From positions 2,786,501-2,850,500 of the forward strand of contig NZ_CP088149.1 in assembly GCF_002845275.2 (NCBI RefSeq): a stretch of DNA of 64,000 bases, written 5' to 3'. This stretch comes from Pseudomonas sp. S06B 330. Its GTDB lineage: Bacteria; Pseudomonadota; Gammaproteobacteria; Pseudomonadales; Pseudomonadaceae. A program made the position numbers and the translations under genes. Within the stretch, counting starts at the first letter, position 1. Every line of letters begins with the position of its first letter. Shown here piece by piece: positions 43,650 to 52,487 of the stretch. A model generated the notes under the pieces. It was not told the origin of the DNA. It did no database searches and saw only the letters and a list, made by a program, of their open reading frames with translations.

Positions 43650-44398
43650 ATCCTGCCTTTACGTCCCAACTCAATGCCGGGATCGCTGAACTGGTGATCG
43701 CCAACCCGCCGGTCAACGCCCTGGACAGCCAGCAATGGCAAGGATTGGCTGATCACATCGAGGCGTTGGGGGCTAACCCTGAAGTCCGTGTGATCGTCAT
43801 TCGCGCCGAAGGGCGCGGCTTCTGCGCGGGGGTCGACATCAAGGAACTCGATGCGCACCCCGAGCGGATTGTCGCGGTCAACGCCGGTAACTACGCCACC
43901 TTCAAGGCGGTGCACCGCAGCCCGGTGCCGGTGATCGCGGCGGTGCACGGCTATGTGCTCGGTGGCGGCATCGGCATCACCGGCGCCGCTGACATTGTCG
44001 TTGCCGCCGAATGCGCCAGCTTCGCCTTGCCTGAAGTCGACCGCGGCGCCATGGGCGGCGGTGCGCACCTGCAACGCCTGTTTGGGGTGCAGAAGGTGCG
44101 TTACCTGTTCTTCACCGGCGACAGCATTGGTGCCCGTGAGGCCAGCCAGTACGGTTTCATCGAGCGCGTAGTACCGCGCGAGCAGTTGCGGGAAACCGCC
44201 CTGGGGATCGCCGCACGCATCGCCAGCAAGAGCCCGCAGATGATCCGTATCGCCAAAGAAGCGCTCAACGGCATTGAAGACGGCAACCTGGAAGACAAAT
44301 ACCGCTGGGAGCAGGGCTTCACCCTGCAGGCCTACAACAGCCCGGATTCGGCCGAAACGCGCCGGGCCTTCGTCGAAAAACGCGACGCGAAGTTCTGA
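43646..44398 (+). CDS. echA20: EchA20-like ring-opening enoyl-CoA hydratase
   Basis: 250 residues. IANPPVNALDSQQWQGLADH, VRVIVIRAEGRGFCAGVDIK, GYVLGGGIGITGAADIVVAA and the tail YRWEQGFTLQAYN closely follow mycobacterial EchA20, which hydrolytically opens ring D of HIEC-CoA to COCHEA-CoA. GTG start overlapping the ipdC stop. The ACAD gene follows 9 bases later. Confidence 0.86.
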   Translation: MNPAFTSQLNAGIAELVIANPPVNALDSQQWQGLADHIEALGANPEVRVIVIRAEGRGFCAGVDIKELDAHPERIVAVNAGNYATFKAVHRSPVPVIAAVHGYVLGGGIGITGAADIVVAAECASFALPEVDRGAMGGGAHLQRLFGVQKVRYLFFTGDSIGAREASQYGFIERVVPREQLRETALGIAARIASKSPQMIRIAKEALNGIEDGNLEDKYRWEQGFTLQAYNSPDSAETRRAFVEKRDAKF

Positions 44399-44407
44399 GG
44401 GAACGCC

Positions 44408-45571
44408 ATGGAGCTTACCTATACGTCTGAACAGCATGCCTTTCGCGCCGAAGTGCGCGCCTGGCTCAAGGACAACCTGCCGCGCCAGCCGCTGGCCAGT
44501 TATGACACCCGCGAAGGCTTTGAGCAGCACCGCGCCTGGGAGGCCACGCTGTTCGACAGTCGGCTGTCGATGGTCATGTGGCCGGCCGAGCTGGGTGGGC
44601 GTGGCTGCGGCCTGATTGAATGGTTGATCTTCGAAGAGGAGTACTACGGCGCCGGCGCGCCGATGCGGGTTAACCAGAACGGTCAGTTGCTGCTCGGCCC
44701 GACCCTGATGGAGTTCGGCACCGAGCAACAGAAAAAGCACTTCTTGCCGCGCATGGCTGCCAGTATCGACATGTGGGCCCAAGGGTGGTCGGAGCCCAAT
44801 GCCGGTTCCGACATGGCGGCGATTACCAGCAAGGCGCTGCTCGAGGGGGATCACTACGTGCTCAACGGCCAGAAAACCTGGTCGACCCGGGCGATCTACG
44901 CCGACTGGCTGTTCGGCCTGTTTCGCAGTGAGCCGGGTTCTACCCGCCATCACGGGCTGTCGTTCTTGATGGTGCCACTGAACGCGCCCGGCGTGAGTAT
45001 CCGTCCGATCAAGGCCCTCAATGGCAAGGACGCCTTTGCCGAAGTGTTCTTTGACGATGTACGCGTGCCCATGGCCAACCGGATCGGTGCCCAGGGCGAA
45101 GGCTGGCACGTGGCAATGGCCACCGCCGGTTTCGAGCGCGGCCTGTTGCTGCGCTCGCCGGCACGCTTCCAGTACACCGCACGCAAATTGGTCGAGCTGT
45201 ACCTGGCTCATCAACAGAGCGCCGACCGCGACCCGGGCCTGCGCGATGCGGTGCAGGACTGCTGGATGAGCGCCGAGGCTTATGCCTTGTCGGCCTATCA
45301 CACGGTCGGGCGGTTGAGCCAGGGCGCGCAGATTGGTGCCGAATCGAGCATCAACAAAATCATCTGGTCAGAGCTGGACCTGAAGATGCACGACACCGCC
45401 ATGCGCCTGCTCGGCGCCCGCGGCGAACTGCTGGCCAGTGCCCCGGCCGCCGGTGATGCGGCGGGCTGGCTGGAGGGTTTTCTGTTCGCCCAATCCGGGC
45501 CGATCTACGCCGGCACCAACGAAATCCAGCGCAACATCATTGCCGAGCGGATGCTCGGTTTGCCGAAGTAG
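44408..45571 (+). CDS. Acyl-CoA dehydrogenase, catalytic-type subunit (pair 2)
   Basis: 387 residues: WAQGWSEPNAGSDMAAITSK, GQKTWSTRAIYADWLFG and C-terminal AGTNEIQRNIIAERMLG. Similar to FadE30/FadE32-type dehydrogenases of the HIP branch. Followed 9 bases later by a divergent partner, so a heterotetramer is expected. The exact step (HIP-CoA or MOODA-derived CoA) cannot be fixed from sequence. Confidence 0.88.
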   Translation: MELTYTSEQHAFRAEVRAWLKDNLPRQPLASYDTREGFEQHRAWEATLFDSRLSMVMWPAELGGRGCGLIEWLIFEEEYYGAGAPMRVNQNGQLLLGPTLMEFGTEQQKKHFLPRMAASIDMWAQGWSEPNAGSDMAAITSKALLEGDHYVLNGQKTWSTRAIYADWLFGLFRSEPGSTRHHGLSFLMVPLNAPGVSIRPIKALNGKDAFAEVFFDDVRVPMANRIGAQGEGWHVAMATAGFERGLLLRSPARFQYTARKLVELYLAHQQSADRDPGLRDAVQDCWMSAEAYALSAYHTVGRLSQGAQIGAESSINKIIWSELDLKMHDTAMRLLGARGELLASAPAAGDAAGWLEGFLFAQSGPIYAGTNEIQRNIIAERMLGLPK

Positions 45572-45580
45572 GAGCAGGCC

Positions 45581-46639
45581 ATGGACTTCACCTTTAGCGA
45601 TGACCAGCTGACCTTCCGCGAGGCCATCAGCCGTTTTCTGATGACCGAAGCGGCGCCGGAAATGCTCCGGGAAATTTGGGACACCGACGCCGGCCGTTCC
45701 CCGGACCTGCGCAACAAAATTGCCTCCCAGGGCCTGACCGCCTTGTCGGTGCCTGAAGCCGAAGGTGGGTTGGGCATGGACGATGTGGCCTGGGCACTGA
45801 TGACCCAGGAGCTGGGTTACTACGCCATTCCCGACTCACTGGCCGATACTGCCTATGTCGCTGCCGGGCTGTTGGCCGGGCTGCCCGCCGAGCATCCAGC
45901 CCGGGCCCGATTGCTGCCACGGATCGCCGATGGCAGCTTGCGCCTGGCCATCGGCCACCCGGTGAACTCGTTGGTCAGCGATGCGCAGTTGGCCGAAGTG
46001 CTGATTCTGTGTGACGGCAATGCCATCCACGCGGTGCCGCGGGCCGAGGTGGACGTGGAAGCGAACCCCAGTATCGATGCCTCGCGGCGTCTTGGCCGGG
46101 TCAGCTGGCGTGCCACTCCCGCGACCTTGCTGATCGAGGGCGAACAAGGCCGCGTCTTGCAGGCCCAACTGCTCGACCGTGGCGCGTTGTCGGTGGCCGG
46201 GCAATTGCTCGGCCTGGCCCAGCGCATGCTCGATCTGTCCGTGGACTATGTGGCCCAGCGCAAGCAGTTCGGCAAGCCGATCGGCAGCTTCCAGGCGGTC
46301 AAACACCACCTGGCCGATGTCGCCCGGCAGATTGAACAGGCCAAGCCGGTACTGTACCGCGCCGCCCACGGCCTGGCCCGTGGTGAGGGCAGTGCTGGAC
46401 GCTGGGTGTCGCAGGCACGCTTAGCCTGCTGCGAAGCCAGCTGGCTGGCGGCGCGCAAGGGTATCCAGGTGCACGGCGCCATGGGTTACACCTGGGAAGT
46501 CGATCTGCAGATGTTCATGAAGCGTGCCTGGTCGCTGGATGCGGCCTGGGGCGACCGTGGTTTTCATAAATCCCGTGTTGGTGACTACCTGTTCGCCGCC
46601 GGTGCTCGGCTCGGCCCGGGCCATACCTTCGAGGACTGA
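45581..46639 (+). CDS. Acyl-CoA dehydrogenase, partner subunit (pair 2)
   Basis: 352 residues, ACAD fold with shortened motifs: LTALSVPEAEGGLGMDDVAW, VDYVAQRKQFGKPIGSFQAV, and GIQVHGAMGYTWEVDLQMFM. It lacks the NEIQRN ending of its partner. GGAGCAGGCC precedes the ATG. The thiolase gene starts 3 bases after its stop. Confidence 0.87.
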   Translation: MDFTFSDDQLTFREAISRFLMTEAAPEMLREIWDTDAGRSPDLRNKIASQGLTALSVPEAEGGLGMDDVAWALMTQELGYYAIPDSLADTAYVAAGLLAGLPAEHPARARLLPRIADGSLRLAIGHPVNSLVSDAQLAEVLILCDGNAIHAVPRAEVDVEANPSIDASRRLGRVSWRATPATLLIEGEQGRVLQAQLLDRGALSVAGQLLGLAQRMLDLSVDYVAQRKQFGKPIGSFQAVKHHLADVARQIEQAKPVLYRAAHGLARGEGSAGRWVSQARLACCEASWLAARKGIQVHGAMGYTWEVDLQMFMKRAWSLDAAWGDRGFHKSRVGDYLFAAGARLGPGHTFED

Positions 46640-46642
46640 CCC

Positions 46643-47794
46643 ATGCCCCAGGCTTATATCGTTGACGCCCTGCGCAGCCCGACCGGCAAGCGCAAGGGCG
46701 CGCTGTCGCAGGTTCATGCCATCGACCTGGGCGCCCATGTGCTCAAGGCCCTGGTGCAGCGCAACGGCATTCCCGCCGAAGAGTACGATGATGTCATTTT
46801 CGGTTGTGTCGACACCATCGGCGCGCAGGCAGGTGACATCGCCCGCACCAGTTGGCTGGCTGCCGGCCTGCCCCTGAATGTGCCGGGCACCACGGTGGAC
46901 CGCCAGTGCGGCTCGTCGCAGCAGGCCGTGCATTTCGCCGCCCAGGCGGTGATGAGCGGCACCCAGGACGTGGTCGCTGTAGGCGGGGTACAGACGATGA
47001 CGCGCATCCCGATCAGTTCGGCGATGCTCGCCGGCCAGCCCCTGGGTTTCCCGGACCCCTTCAGTGGCAGCGTCGGTTGGCGCAAGCGCTTTGGTGATCA
47101 GCCAGTGAACCAGTTCTATGCCGCCCAGCGCATTGCCGAGCATTGGCAGTTGAGCCGCGAGCAGATGGAAGTGTTCGCGCTGCAAAGCCATCAGCGCGCC
47201 CTGGCCGCCATTGACAGTGGCCGATTTGATCGCGAGATCGTCGCCTACGGTGAGCTGCGCCAGGATGAAACCCCGCGCCAGACCAGCCTTGAGAAAATGG
47301 CCAGCCTGGACCCGGTGGACCCGCAGTACCCGTTGATCACTGCGGCGGTTTCCAGTCAAACCTGCGACGCCTCGGCGGCGCTGCTGGTGGTGTCGGAGGC
47401 GGCGCTCAAGCGCTATGACCTGACGCCACGGGCGCGCATTCATCACCTGACGGTGATGGGCGATGACCCCATCTGGCACCTCACCGCGCCCATTGCCGCC
47501 ACCCGCAAGGCCTTGCAAAAGACCGGATTGCGCATGGCGGATATCGACCGGGTGGAAATCAACGAGGCCTTTGCCTCGGTGGTCATGGCCTGGGCCAAGG
47601 CGCTGGACTACGACCCGGCGCGTACCAACGTCAACGGTGGTGCCATTGCCTTGGGCCACCCGTTGGGTGCAACCGGCGCGCGCCTGATGACCACGTTGCT
47701 CAACGAACTGGAATGCAGCGGTGGCCGCTATGGCCTGCAGACCATGTGCGAAGGCGGCGGCCAGGCCAACGTCACCCTTATTGAACGTCTGTGA
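46643..47794 (+). CDS. fadA6: Acetyl-CoA acyltransferase, FadA6-like
   Basis: 383 residues of the thiolase family. Nucleophilic Cys near residue 89 in [13 protein letters not shown]; His in [18 protein letters not shown]; second Cys in [13 protein letters not shown]. FadA6 performs thiolysis after ring C/D opening in Mycobacterium. Encoded in line with ipdABC, echA20 and the ACAD pair. Confidence 0.85.
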   Translation: MPQAYIVDALRSPTGKRKGALSQVHAIDLGAHVLKALVQRNGIPAEEYDDVIFGCVDTIGAQAGDIARTSWLAAGLPLNVPGTTVDRQCGSSQQAVHFAAQAVMSGTQDVVAVGGVQTMTRIPISSAMLAGQPLGFPDPFSGSVGWRKRFGDQPVNQFYAAQRIAEHWQLSREQMEVFALQSHQRALAAIDSGRFDREIVAYGELRQDETPRQTSLEKMASLDPVDPQYPLITAAVSSQTCDASAALLVVSEAALKRYDLTPRARIHHLTVMGDDPIWHLTAPIAATRKALQKTGLRMADIDRVEINEAFASVVMAWAKALDYDPARTNVNGGAIALGHPLGATGARLMTTLLNELECSGGRYGLQTMCEGGGQANVTLIERL

Positions 47795-47810
47795 ATCCCA
47801 GGAGCGCCTC

Positions 47811-48689
47811 ATGGCAATGTGTAACGGTCGTACGGTAATTATCACCGGTGCAGGTGGCGGCCTCGGTCGCGCCTATGCGCTGGCCTTCGCTGCCGAGGGG
47901 GCGAATGTCGTGGTCAACGATATTCGTGACGAAGCGGCCCGCGATGTGGTTGGGCAGATCCTGGCGGCGGGTGGCCAGGCCATCGCCAACAGTGATGACA
48001 TTACTTCCCTGGAGCATGCACAGCGCATCGTCGAGGCCGCGTTGGCGGCGTTCGGCGAGGTGCACGTGCTGGTCAACAATGCCGGGGTGTTGCGTGACCG
48101 GCTGTTTCTGAGCTTGTCGGAAGATGACTGGGACACGGTGATGCGTGTGCACCTGAAGGGTCATTACTGCTTGGCCAACCTGCTGGCACGGCGCTGGCGC
48201 GACTTGGCCAAAGCCGGTACGCCAGTGGCTGGGCGGATCATTAACACCAGTTCCGGGGCAGGGTTGCAGGGCTCGATTGGACAGTCCAATTATTCGGCGG
48301 CCAAGGGCGGGATTGCTTCGCTGACCTTGGTGCAAGCGGCGGAGCTTGGGCGTTATGGCGTCACCGCCAATGCCCTGGCTCCGGCCGCCCGCACGGCAAT
48401 GACGGAAGGGGCGATGCCTGAGTTGGTCAAGAAACCCGAGGATGGCAGTTTTGATGCCTGGGCGCCGGAGAATGTCGCGCCGCTGGTGGTGTGGTTGGGC
48501 AGTGAGCAGTCCGGGCATGTGACCGGTCAGGTGTTCGAGAGCCAAGGCGGGCGGATTTCGCTTGGCGATGGTTGGCGCACCGGTGTCACCCGTGACAAGG
48601 GCGCTGCGTGGCGGGTAGAGGAGGTGGGGGCTGCCGTGGATCAGATCCTTGCCGAGGCGCCCAGCGCGCAGAAAGTCTGGGGTAGCTGA
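47811..48689 (+). CDS. Short-chain dehydrogenase, MFE-2 dehydrogenase-like
   Basis: 292 residues. TGAGGGLGRAYALAFAAEGA, VVNDIRDEAARDVV, NNAGVLRDRLFLSLSEDDWD, and NYSAAKGGIASLTLVQAAEL match the dehydrogenase domain of multifunctional enzyme type 2 and mycobacterial steroid-regulon SDRs such as Rv3548c. Likely oxidises a 3-hydroxyacyl-CoA. CCAGGAGCGCCTC precedes the ATG. Last gene of the tesB operon. Confidence 0.83.
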   Translation: MAMCNGRTVIITGAGGGLGRAYALAFAAEGANVVVNDIRDEAARDVVGQILAAGGQAIANSDDITSLEHAQRIVEAALAAFGEVHVLVNNAGVLRDRLFLSLSEDDWDTVMRVHLKGHYCLANLLARRWRDLAKAGTPVAGRIINTSSGAGLQGSIGQSNYSAAKGGIASLTLVQAAELGRYGVTANALAPAARTAMTEGAMPELVKKPEDGSFDAWAPENVAPLVVWLGSEQSGHVTGQVFESQGGRISLGDGWRTGVTRDKGAAWRVEEVGAAVDQILAEAPSAQKVWGS

Positions 48690-48707
48690 TTCACAGCGAG
48701 TGCATTT

Positions 48708-48821
48708 GTAGCCGCTGCCGCCAGGCTGCGATCGACTGCAACGCAGTCGCACCAGGGGCCAGACATAAGTCAGCTTTTGTGGCCGCTTCGCGCCCAATCG
48801 CAGCCTAGCGGCAGCGGCTAC
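48708..48821. repeat. REP-like palindromic element
   Basis: Opens GTAGCCGCTGCCGCCAGGCT and closes with CAGCCTAGCGGCAGCGGCTAC, with inner GACTGCAACGCAGTC. It lies in the gap between the tesB operon and ipdF. Confidence 0.82.
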
Positions 48822-48830
48822 GAAGCTTAT

Positions 48831-48847
48831 ACCCCGTTTTGACGATG
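48831..48847 (+). promoter_or_regulatory. Putative steroid-regulon operator, site j (ipdF operon)
   Basis: ACCCCGTTTTGACGATG, 59 bases before ipdF. TTTATACCT about 19 bases downstream resembles a -10 element. AGTCC half degenerate. Confidence 0.55.
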
Positions 48848-48906
48848 TTCCCCGCAAGGCAAGACTTTATACCTGACAGCGTCTAGATCCTCTGGAGATT
48901 AACGCT

Positions 48907-49692
48907 GTGAAACAAGCCCCCCCTTATGTGCCCGGCCACCAATTGCTGGCCGGCAAGTCTGTTCTGATCACTGCCGCCGCCGGTGCCGGTATCGGCTACG
49001 CCGCCGCCCGGCGCAGTGCCGAAGAAGGTTGTCGGACGTTGATGATTTCTGATGTGCATCCGCGCCGATTGGAAGACGCCGTCGAACGGCTCAAAGCCGA
49101 AACCGGTTTGCAGGCGGTCTACGGCCAGTTGTGTGATGTCACCTGCGAGGAGCAGGTGCAGGCGCTGGTGGCCAGCGCCGAAAGCGCACTGGGCGGTGTT
49201 GACGTATTGATCAACAACGCAGGCTTGGGTGGGCAGAAGAGCGTGGTCGAGATGAGCGACGCCGAGTGGTCCAAGGTGCTCGATGTCACCCTTACCGGCA
49301 CGTTTCGCATGACCCGCGCCATGCTCCCTGCCATGCAGCAACGCGGCGCCGGGGTGATCGTCAACAACGCCTCGGTGCTCGGCTGGCGGGCGCAGAAGGA
49401 ACAGGCCCATTACGCTGCGGCCAAGGCCGGGGTGATGGCGCTGACCCGCTGCAGCGCCCTGGAAGCCGCCGAGTTCGGTGTACGCATCAACGCCGTGGCA
49501 CCGTCGATTGCCTTGCATGACTTTCTCAAGAAGGCCTCCAGCGAAGCACTGCTGGCCAGCCTCGCCGGGCGTGAGGCGTTTGGCCGTGCTGCCGAGGTCT
49601 GGGAAGTGGCCAACGTGATGATGTTCCTGGCCAGTGACTACGCCTCCTACATGGTCGGCGAAGTGCTGTCGGTCAGCTCGCAGCAAGCCTGA
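48907..49692 (+). CDS. ipdF: IpdF-type 5-hydroxy-HIC-CoA dehydrogenase (SDR)
   Basis: 261 residues. LITAAAGAGIGYAAARRSAE, NNAGLGGQKSVVEMSDAEW, NNASVLGWRAQKEQAHYAAA and GVRINAVAPSIALHDFLKK match IpdF (Rv3559c) almost motif for motif, including NNASVLGWRA. It oxidises the ring hydroxyl of 5-OH-HIC-CoA before EchA20 acts. GTG start after CTGGAGATTAACGCT. First of three genes behind operator site j. Confidence 0.9.
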   Translation: MKQAPPYVPGHQLLAGKSVLITAAAGAGIGYAAARRSAEEGCRTLMISDVHPRRLEDAVERLKAETGLQAVYGQLCDVTCEEQVQALVASAESALGGVDVLINNAGLGGQKSVVEMSDAEWSKVLDVTLTGTFRMTRAMLPAMQQRGAGVIVNNASVLGWRAQKEQAHYAAAKAGVMALTRCSALEAAEFGVRINAVAPSIALHDFLKKASSEALLASLAGREAFGRAAEVWEVANVMMFLASDYASYMVGEVLSVSSQQA

Positions 49693-49702
49693 GGACGTGT
49701 AA

Positions 49703-50173
49703 ATGACTCATGTATTTACCAGCGCTCAGGCGCTGCTCGACGCCGAGGGCATGGACCTGGGCCGCACCGACTGGCTGAGCATCAGCCAGCAGCGGATCAA
49801 CCTGTTCGCCGACGCCACTGGCGATCACCAATGGATTCATGTCGATCCCGAGCGGGCTGCCAGCGGCCCGTTTGGCGCCTGTATCGCCCACGGCTACCTG
49901 ACCCAGGCCCTGGCCAACCTGTTCATGCCGCAGTTAATGCGCGTCGAGAACCTGGCCATGGGCGTCAACTACGGTTGCGACCGCGTGCGTTTCCCTGCGC
50001 CGGTAGCAGTGGGTTCGCGGGTGCGCGGCCACGCCCACGTACTGCGCGCAGAAGCCATTGGCAGCGCCGTGCAATTGGTGGTGCGGGTCAGCGTCGAGAT
50101 CGAGGGCCAGGAGCGCCCAGGCTGTGTGGTCGACACTATCAGCCGTTACACCTTCAACCCTGTCAGCGAGTGA
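49703..50173 (+). CDS. MaoC-like (R)-specific enoyl-CoA hydratase
   Basis: 156 residues, single hot-dog domain. [20 protein letters not shown] carries the Asp/His catalytic dyad of R-hydratases, followed by [20 protein letters not shown]. It hydrates an enoyl-CoA in beta-oxidation of the ring remnant or side chain. Between ipdF and a thiolase gene. Confidence 0.87.
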   Translation: MTHVFTSAQALLDAEGMDLGRTDWLSISQQRINLFADATGDHQWIHVDPERAASGPFGACIAHGYLTQALANLFMPQLMRVENLAMGVNYGCDRVRFPAPVAVGSRVRGHAHVLRAEAIGSAVQLVVRVSVEIEGQERPGCVVDTISRYTFNPVSE

Positions 50174-50181
50174 ATCTGTCC

Positions 50182-51390
50182 ATGGACCAGCATGAAGTAG
50201 TTATCGTCGCCACCGCCCGTACGGCGCTGGCCAAGTCCTTTCGCGGTTCGTTCAACGACACCGAGGCCCCCGTCCTGGGCGGCCATGTGGTACGCGCGGT
50301 GCTGCAACGCGCCGGCATCGAGGCTGATGCCGTCGAGGACGTGATCATGGGCGCCGCCGTTCAGCAGGGCACCCAGGGTTACAACATCGGCCGACTCTGC
50401 GCTTACACCGCCGGCTTGCCCGACAGTGTGCCGGGCATGGCCCTGGACCGTATGTGCGCCTCGGGGTTGATGAGTATCGGCGTCGCTGCCAAGGGCATTC
50501 TCGCCGGGGAGATGAGCATTGCCGTCGGCGGCGGCGTCGAGTCGCTGTCGTTGACCCAGACCAAACACAAGAACAGCTACCGGGCGCGTTCCGAAGCGGT
50601 GCTGGAAGTGATGCCCAGTGCCTACATTCCGATGATTGAAACCGCCGAGATCGTCTCCCGGCGCTATGGCATCAGCCGCGCCGCGCAGGATGATTACAGC
50701 CTGCAGAGTCAGCAACGCACGGCAGCAGCCCAGCGCGCCGGGCTGTTCGATGAGGAAATAGTCGGCCTGAGCGTCAACACGTTGCTGCTGGACAAGGAGG
50801 GCAAGCCGGCCGGTCACGAATCGGTGTGGGTTGACCGCGACGAATGCAACCGCCCGGACACGCGCCTGGAGGACCTCGCCGCGCTTAAGCCAGTGTGGAA
50901 GGACGGCCAGTGGGTCGAGCAGGGCGCTTTCGTCACGGCGGGCAACGCGTCGCAATTCTCTGACGGTGCTGCAGCGTGCTTGCTGATGAGTCGCGCCGAA
51001 GCTCGGCGTCGCGGCCTGAGCCCGTTGGGCATCTACCGAGGTATTGCGGTGGCCGGTTGCGCACCTGAGGAAATGGGTATCGGCCCGGTGCTGGCGGTGC
51101 CGAAACTGCTCAAGCGCTTTGGCTTGACGGTGGCCGACATCGATCTCTGGGAAATCAACGAAGCCTTTGCCTGCCAGGTCCTGCATTGCCGCGATGCACT
51201 GGGCATTGCGCCCGAGCGCCTGAACGTCAACGGCGGCGCTATCGCCATTGGCCATCCATTTGGCATGTCCGGGGCGCGTATGGTTGGTCACGCCTTGCTG
51301 GAGGGGCGTCGGCGTGGGGCGCGGTACGTGGTGGTGGCCATGTGCATCGGCGGCGGCATGGGCGCGGCAGGGCTGTTCGAACTGGCCTGA
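50182..51390 (+). CDS. Acetyl-CoA acetyltransferase / thiolase
   Basis: 402 residues. Nucleophilic Cys in [37 protein letters not shown]is, and [15 protein letters not shown] second Cys. It resembles FadA5/FadA-type thiolases used on steroid side chains or MOODA-CoA products. ATG chosen; a GTG four codons upstream overlaps the previous stop (GTGA) and is a credible alternative. Confidence 0.88.
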   Translation: MDQHEVVIVATARTALAKSFRGSFNDTEAPVLGGHVVRAVLQRAGIEADAVEDVIMGAAVQQGTQGYNIGRLCAYTAGLPDSVPGMALDRMCASGLMSIGVAAKGILAGEMSIAVGGGVESLSLTQTKHKNSYRARSEAVLEVMPSAYIPMIETAEIVSRRYGISRAAQDDYSLQSQQRTAAAQRAGLFDEEIVGLSVNTLLLDKEGKPAGHESVWVDRDECNRPDTRLEDLAALKPVWKDGQWVEQGAFVTAGNASQFSDGAAACLLMSRAEARRRGLSPLGIYRGIAVAGCAPEEMGIGPVLAVPKLLKRFGLTVADIDLWEINEAFACQVLHCRDALGIAPERLNVNGGAIAIGHPFGMSGARMVGHALLEGRRRGARYVVVAMCIGGGMGAAGLFELA

Positions 51391-51392
51391 CT

Positions 51393-51409
51393 AGGCCATT
51401 TGGACGATG
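51393..51409 (+). promoter_or_regulatory. Putative steroid-regulon operator, site k (ycf48-RND-luxR module 2)
   Basis: AGGCCATTTGGACGATG, 96 bases before the second YCF48-like gene. The GGACGATG half is perfect. It occupies the same relative place as site a in module 1. Confidence 0.65.
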
Positions 51410-51505
51410 TAGGGCAGGTGGGGCGAGCTGATGATCCGGGCAACAATAACAACAGGATCAACGCCCCATGTGCCTCTCTCCACGACCTTTCTCTCGGAGC
51501 CCGGT

Positions 51506-52480
51506 ATGCGCCAGCTGATCGGATACGCTGTCAGCGGCGTGATCCTGGCCGCCGTGGCTTTTGCTTTCGCGCCACGCAACCCGCAGCCCTTGGCCGCGAC
51601 TCAACTTCAGGTCGACCGGGTGCAGGTCAATGCGCTGCTGGTCAATGGCCCGCAGTTGTTGGCGGCCGGCGAGCGTGGCACCTTGCTCAGCAGTGTCGAC
51701 AGCGGTCGCTCCTGGCATGCAGCGCAGGTCTCGAGTGCACGGCAAGCGACGCTCACGGGCCTGATCGCACTCACTCCCCAGGTACTGGTTGCTGTCGGTC
51801 ACGATGGCTGGATTCTGCGGTCCGATGATGGCGGTCGCAACTGGCAGGAAACCCGCTACGACGCTGATCTTGGCGAGCCGTTGCTGGGCGTCTGGAGCGC
51901 GGATGGCGAGCATGTGGTGGCGTACGGCAGCTACGGCAAGTACCTGGAATCCAGCGATGCAGGCCAGCACTGGCAGGCGCGCGAGATGCTCGGCGATGGC
52001 GCCCACTTCAACGGCATGGACGGTGACCGCCAAGGGCGACGTATGCTGGTCGGCGAGCAGGGCCTGGTCCTGCGGTCTGACGACGGCGGCCGCCATTGGC
52101 AACCACTGACACCGTTCTACAACGGCTCACTGTTTGGCGTGGTCACCCTATCGGCCTCGCATTGGGTCGCTTATGGCATGCGTGGGCAAGTGTTTCGCAG
52201 CGAGGACTTTGGTGACAGCTGGCAGCGCGTCGAGTTGAACAGTGCGCAGCCAATCTACGGCCATGCGCGCTTGCCGGGCGACGCCGGGGTGGTGCTGGTC
52301 GGGGCCGGCAGCCAGTTGATCCACCTGGACGCCCAAGGCCGCCTGCTCGACAGCAGTCGGCGCAACGGCCTGGGTACCCTGACTTCAGCCGTGGCCCTCA
52401 ATGCCCGTCACCTGCTGGTGGCTGGTGAACGCGGTGTCTCCCAGGGACCGGACAGCGGCCTTGCCGCCCATGCACAGTGA
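51506..52480 (+). CDS. YCF48-like / BNR-repeat periplasmic protein (module 2)
   Basis: 324 residues, paralogous to the protein at 0.4-1.4 kb: N-terminal LIGYAVSGVILAAVAFAFAP export segment, then VDRVQVNALL, GHDGWILRSDDGGRNWQE, GEQGLVLRSDDGG and FYNGSLFGVVTLS blades. ATG after CGGAGCCCGGT; the frame is open further upstream through the operator and is not used. Confidence 0.85.
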   Translation: MRQLIGYAVSGVILAAVAFAFAPRNPQPLAATQLQVDRVQVNALLVNGPQLLAAGERGTLLSSVDSGRSWHAAQVSSARQATLTGLIALTPQVLVAVGHDGWILRSDDGGRNWQETRYDADLGEPLLGVWSADGEHVVAYGSYGKYLESSDAGQHWQAREMLGDGAHFNGMDGDRQGRRMLVGEQGLVLRSDDGGRHWQPLTPFYNGSLFGVVTLSASHWVAYGMRGQVFRSEDFGDSWQRVELNSAQPIYGHARLPGDAGVVLVGAGSQLIHLDAQGRLLDSSRRNGLGTLTSAVALNARHLLVAGERGVSQGPDSGLAAHAQ

Positions 52481-52487
52481 GCTTCCC

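Noticed and set aside
43619..45301. 560-codon minus-strand frame opposite echA20 and an acyl-CoA dehydrogenase
   Set aside because: Antisense shadow of two well-supported genes.
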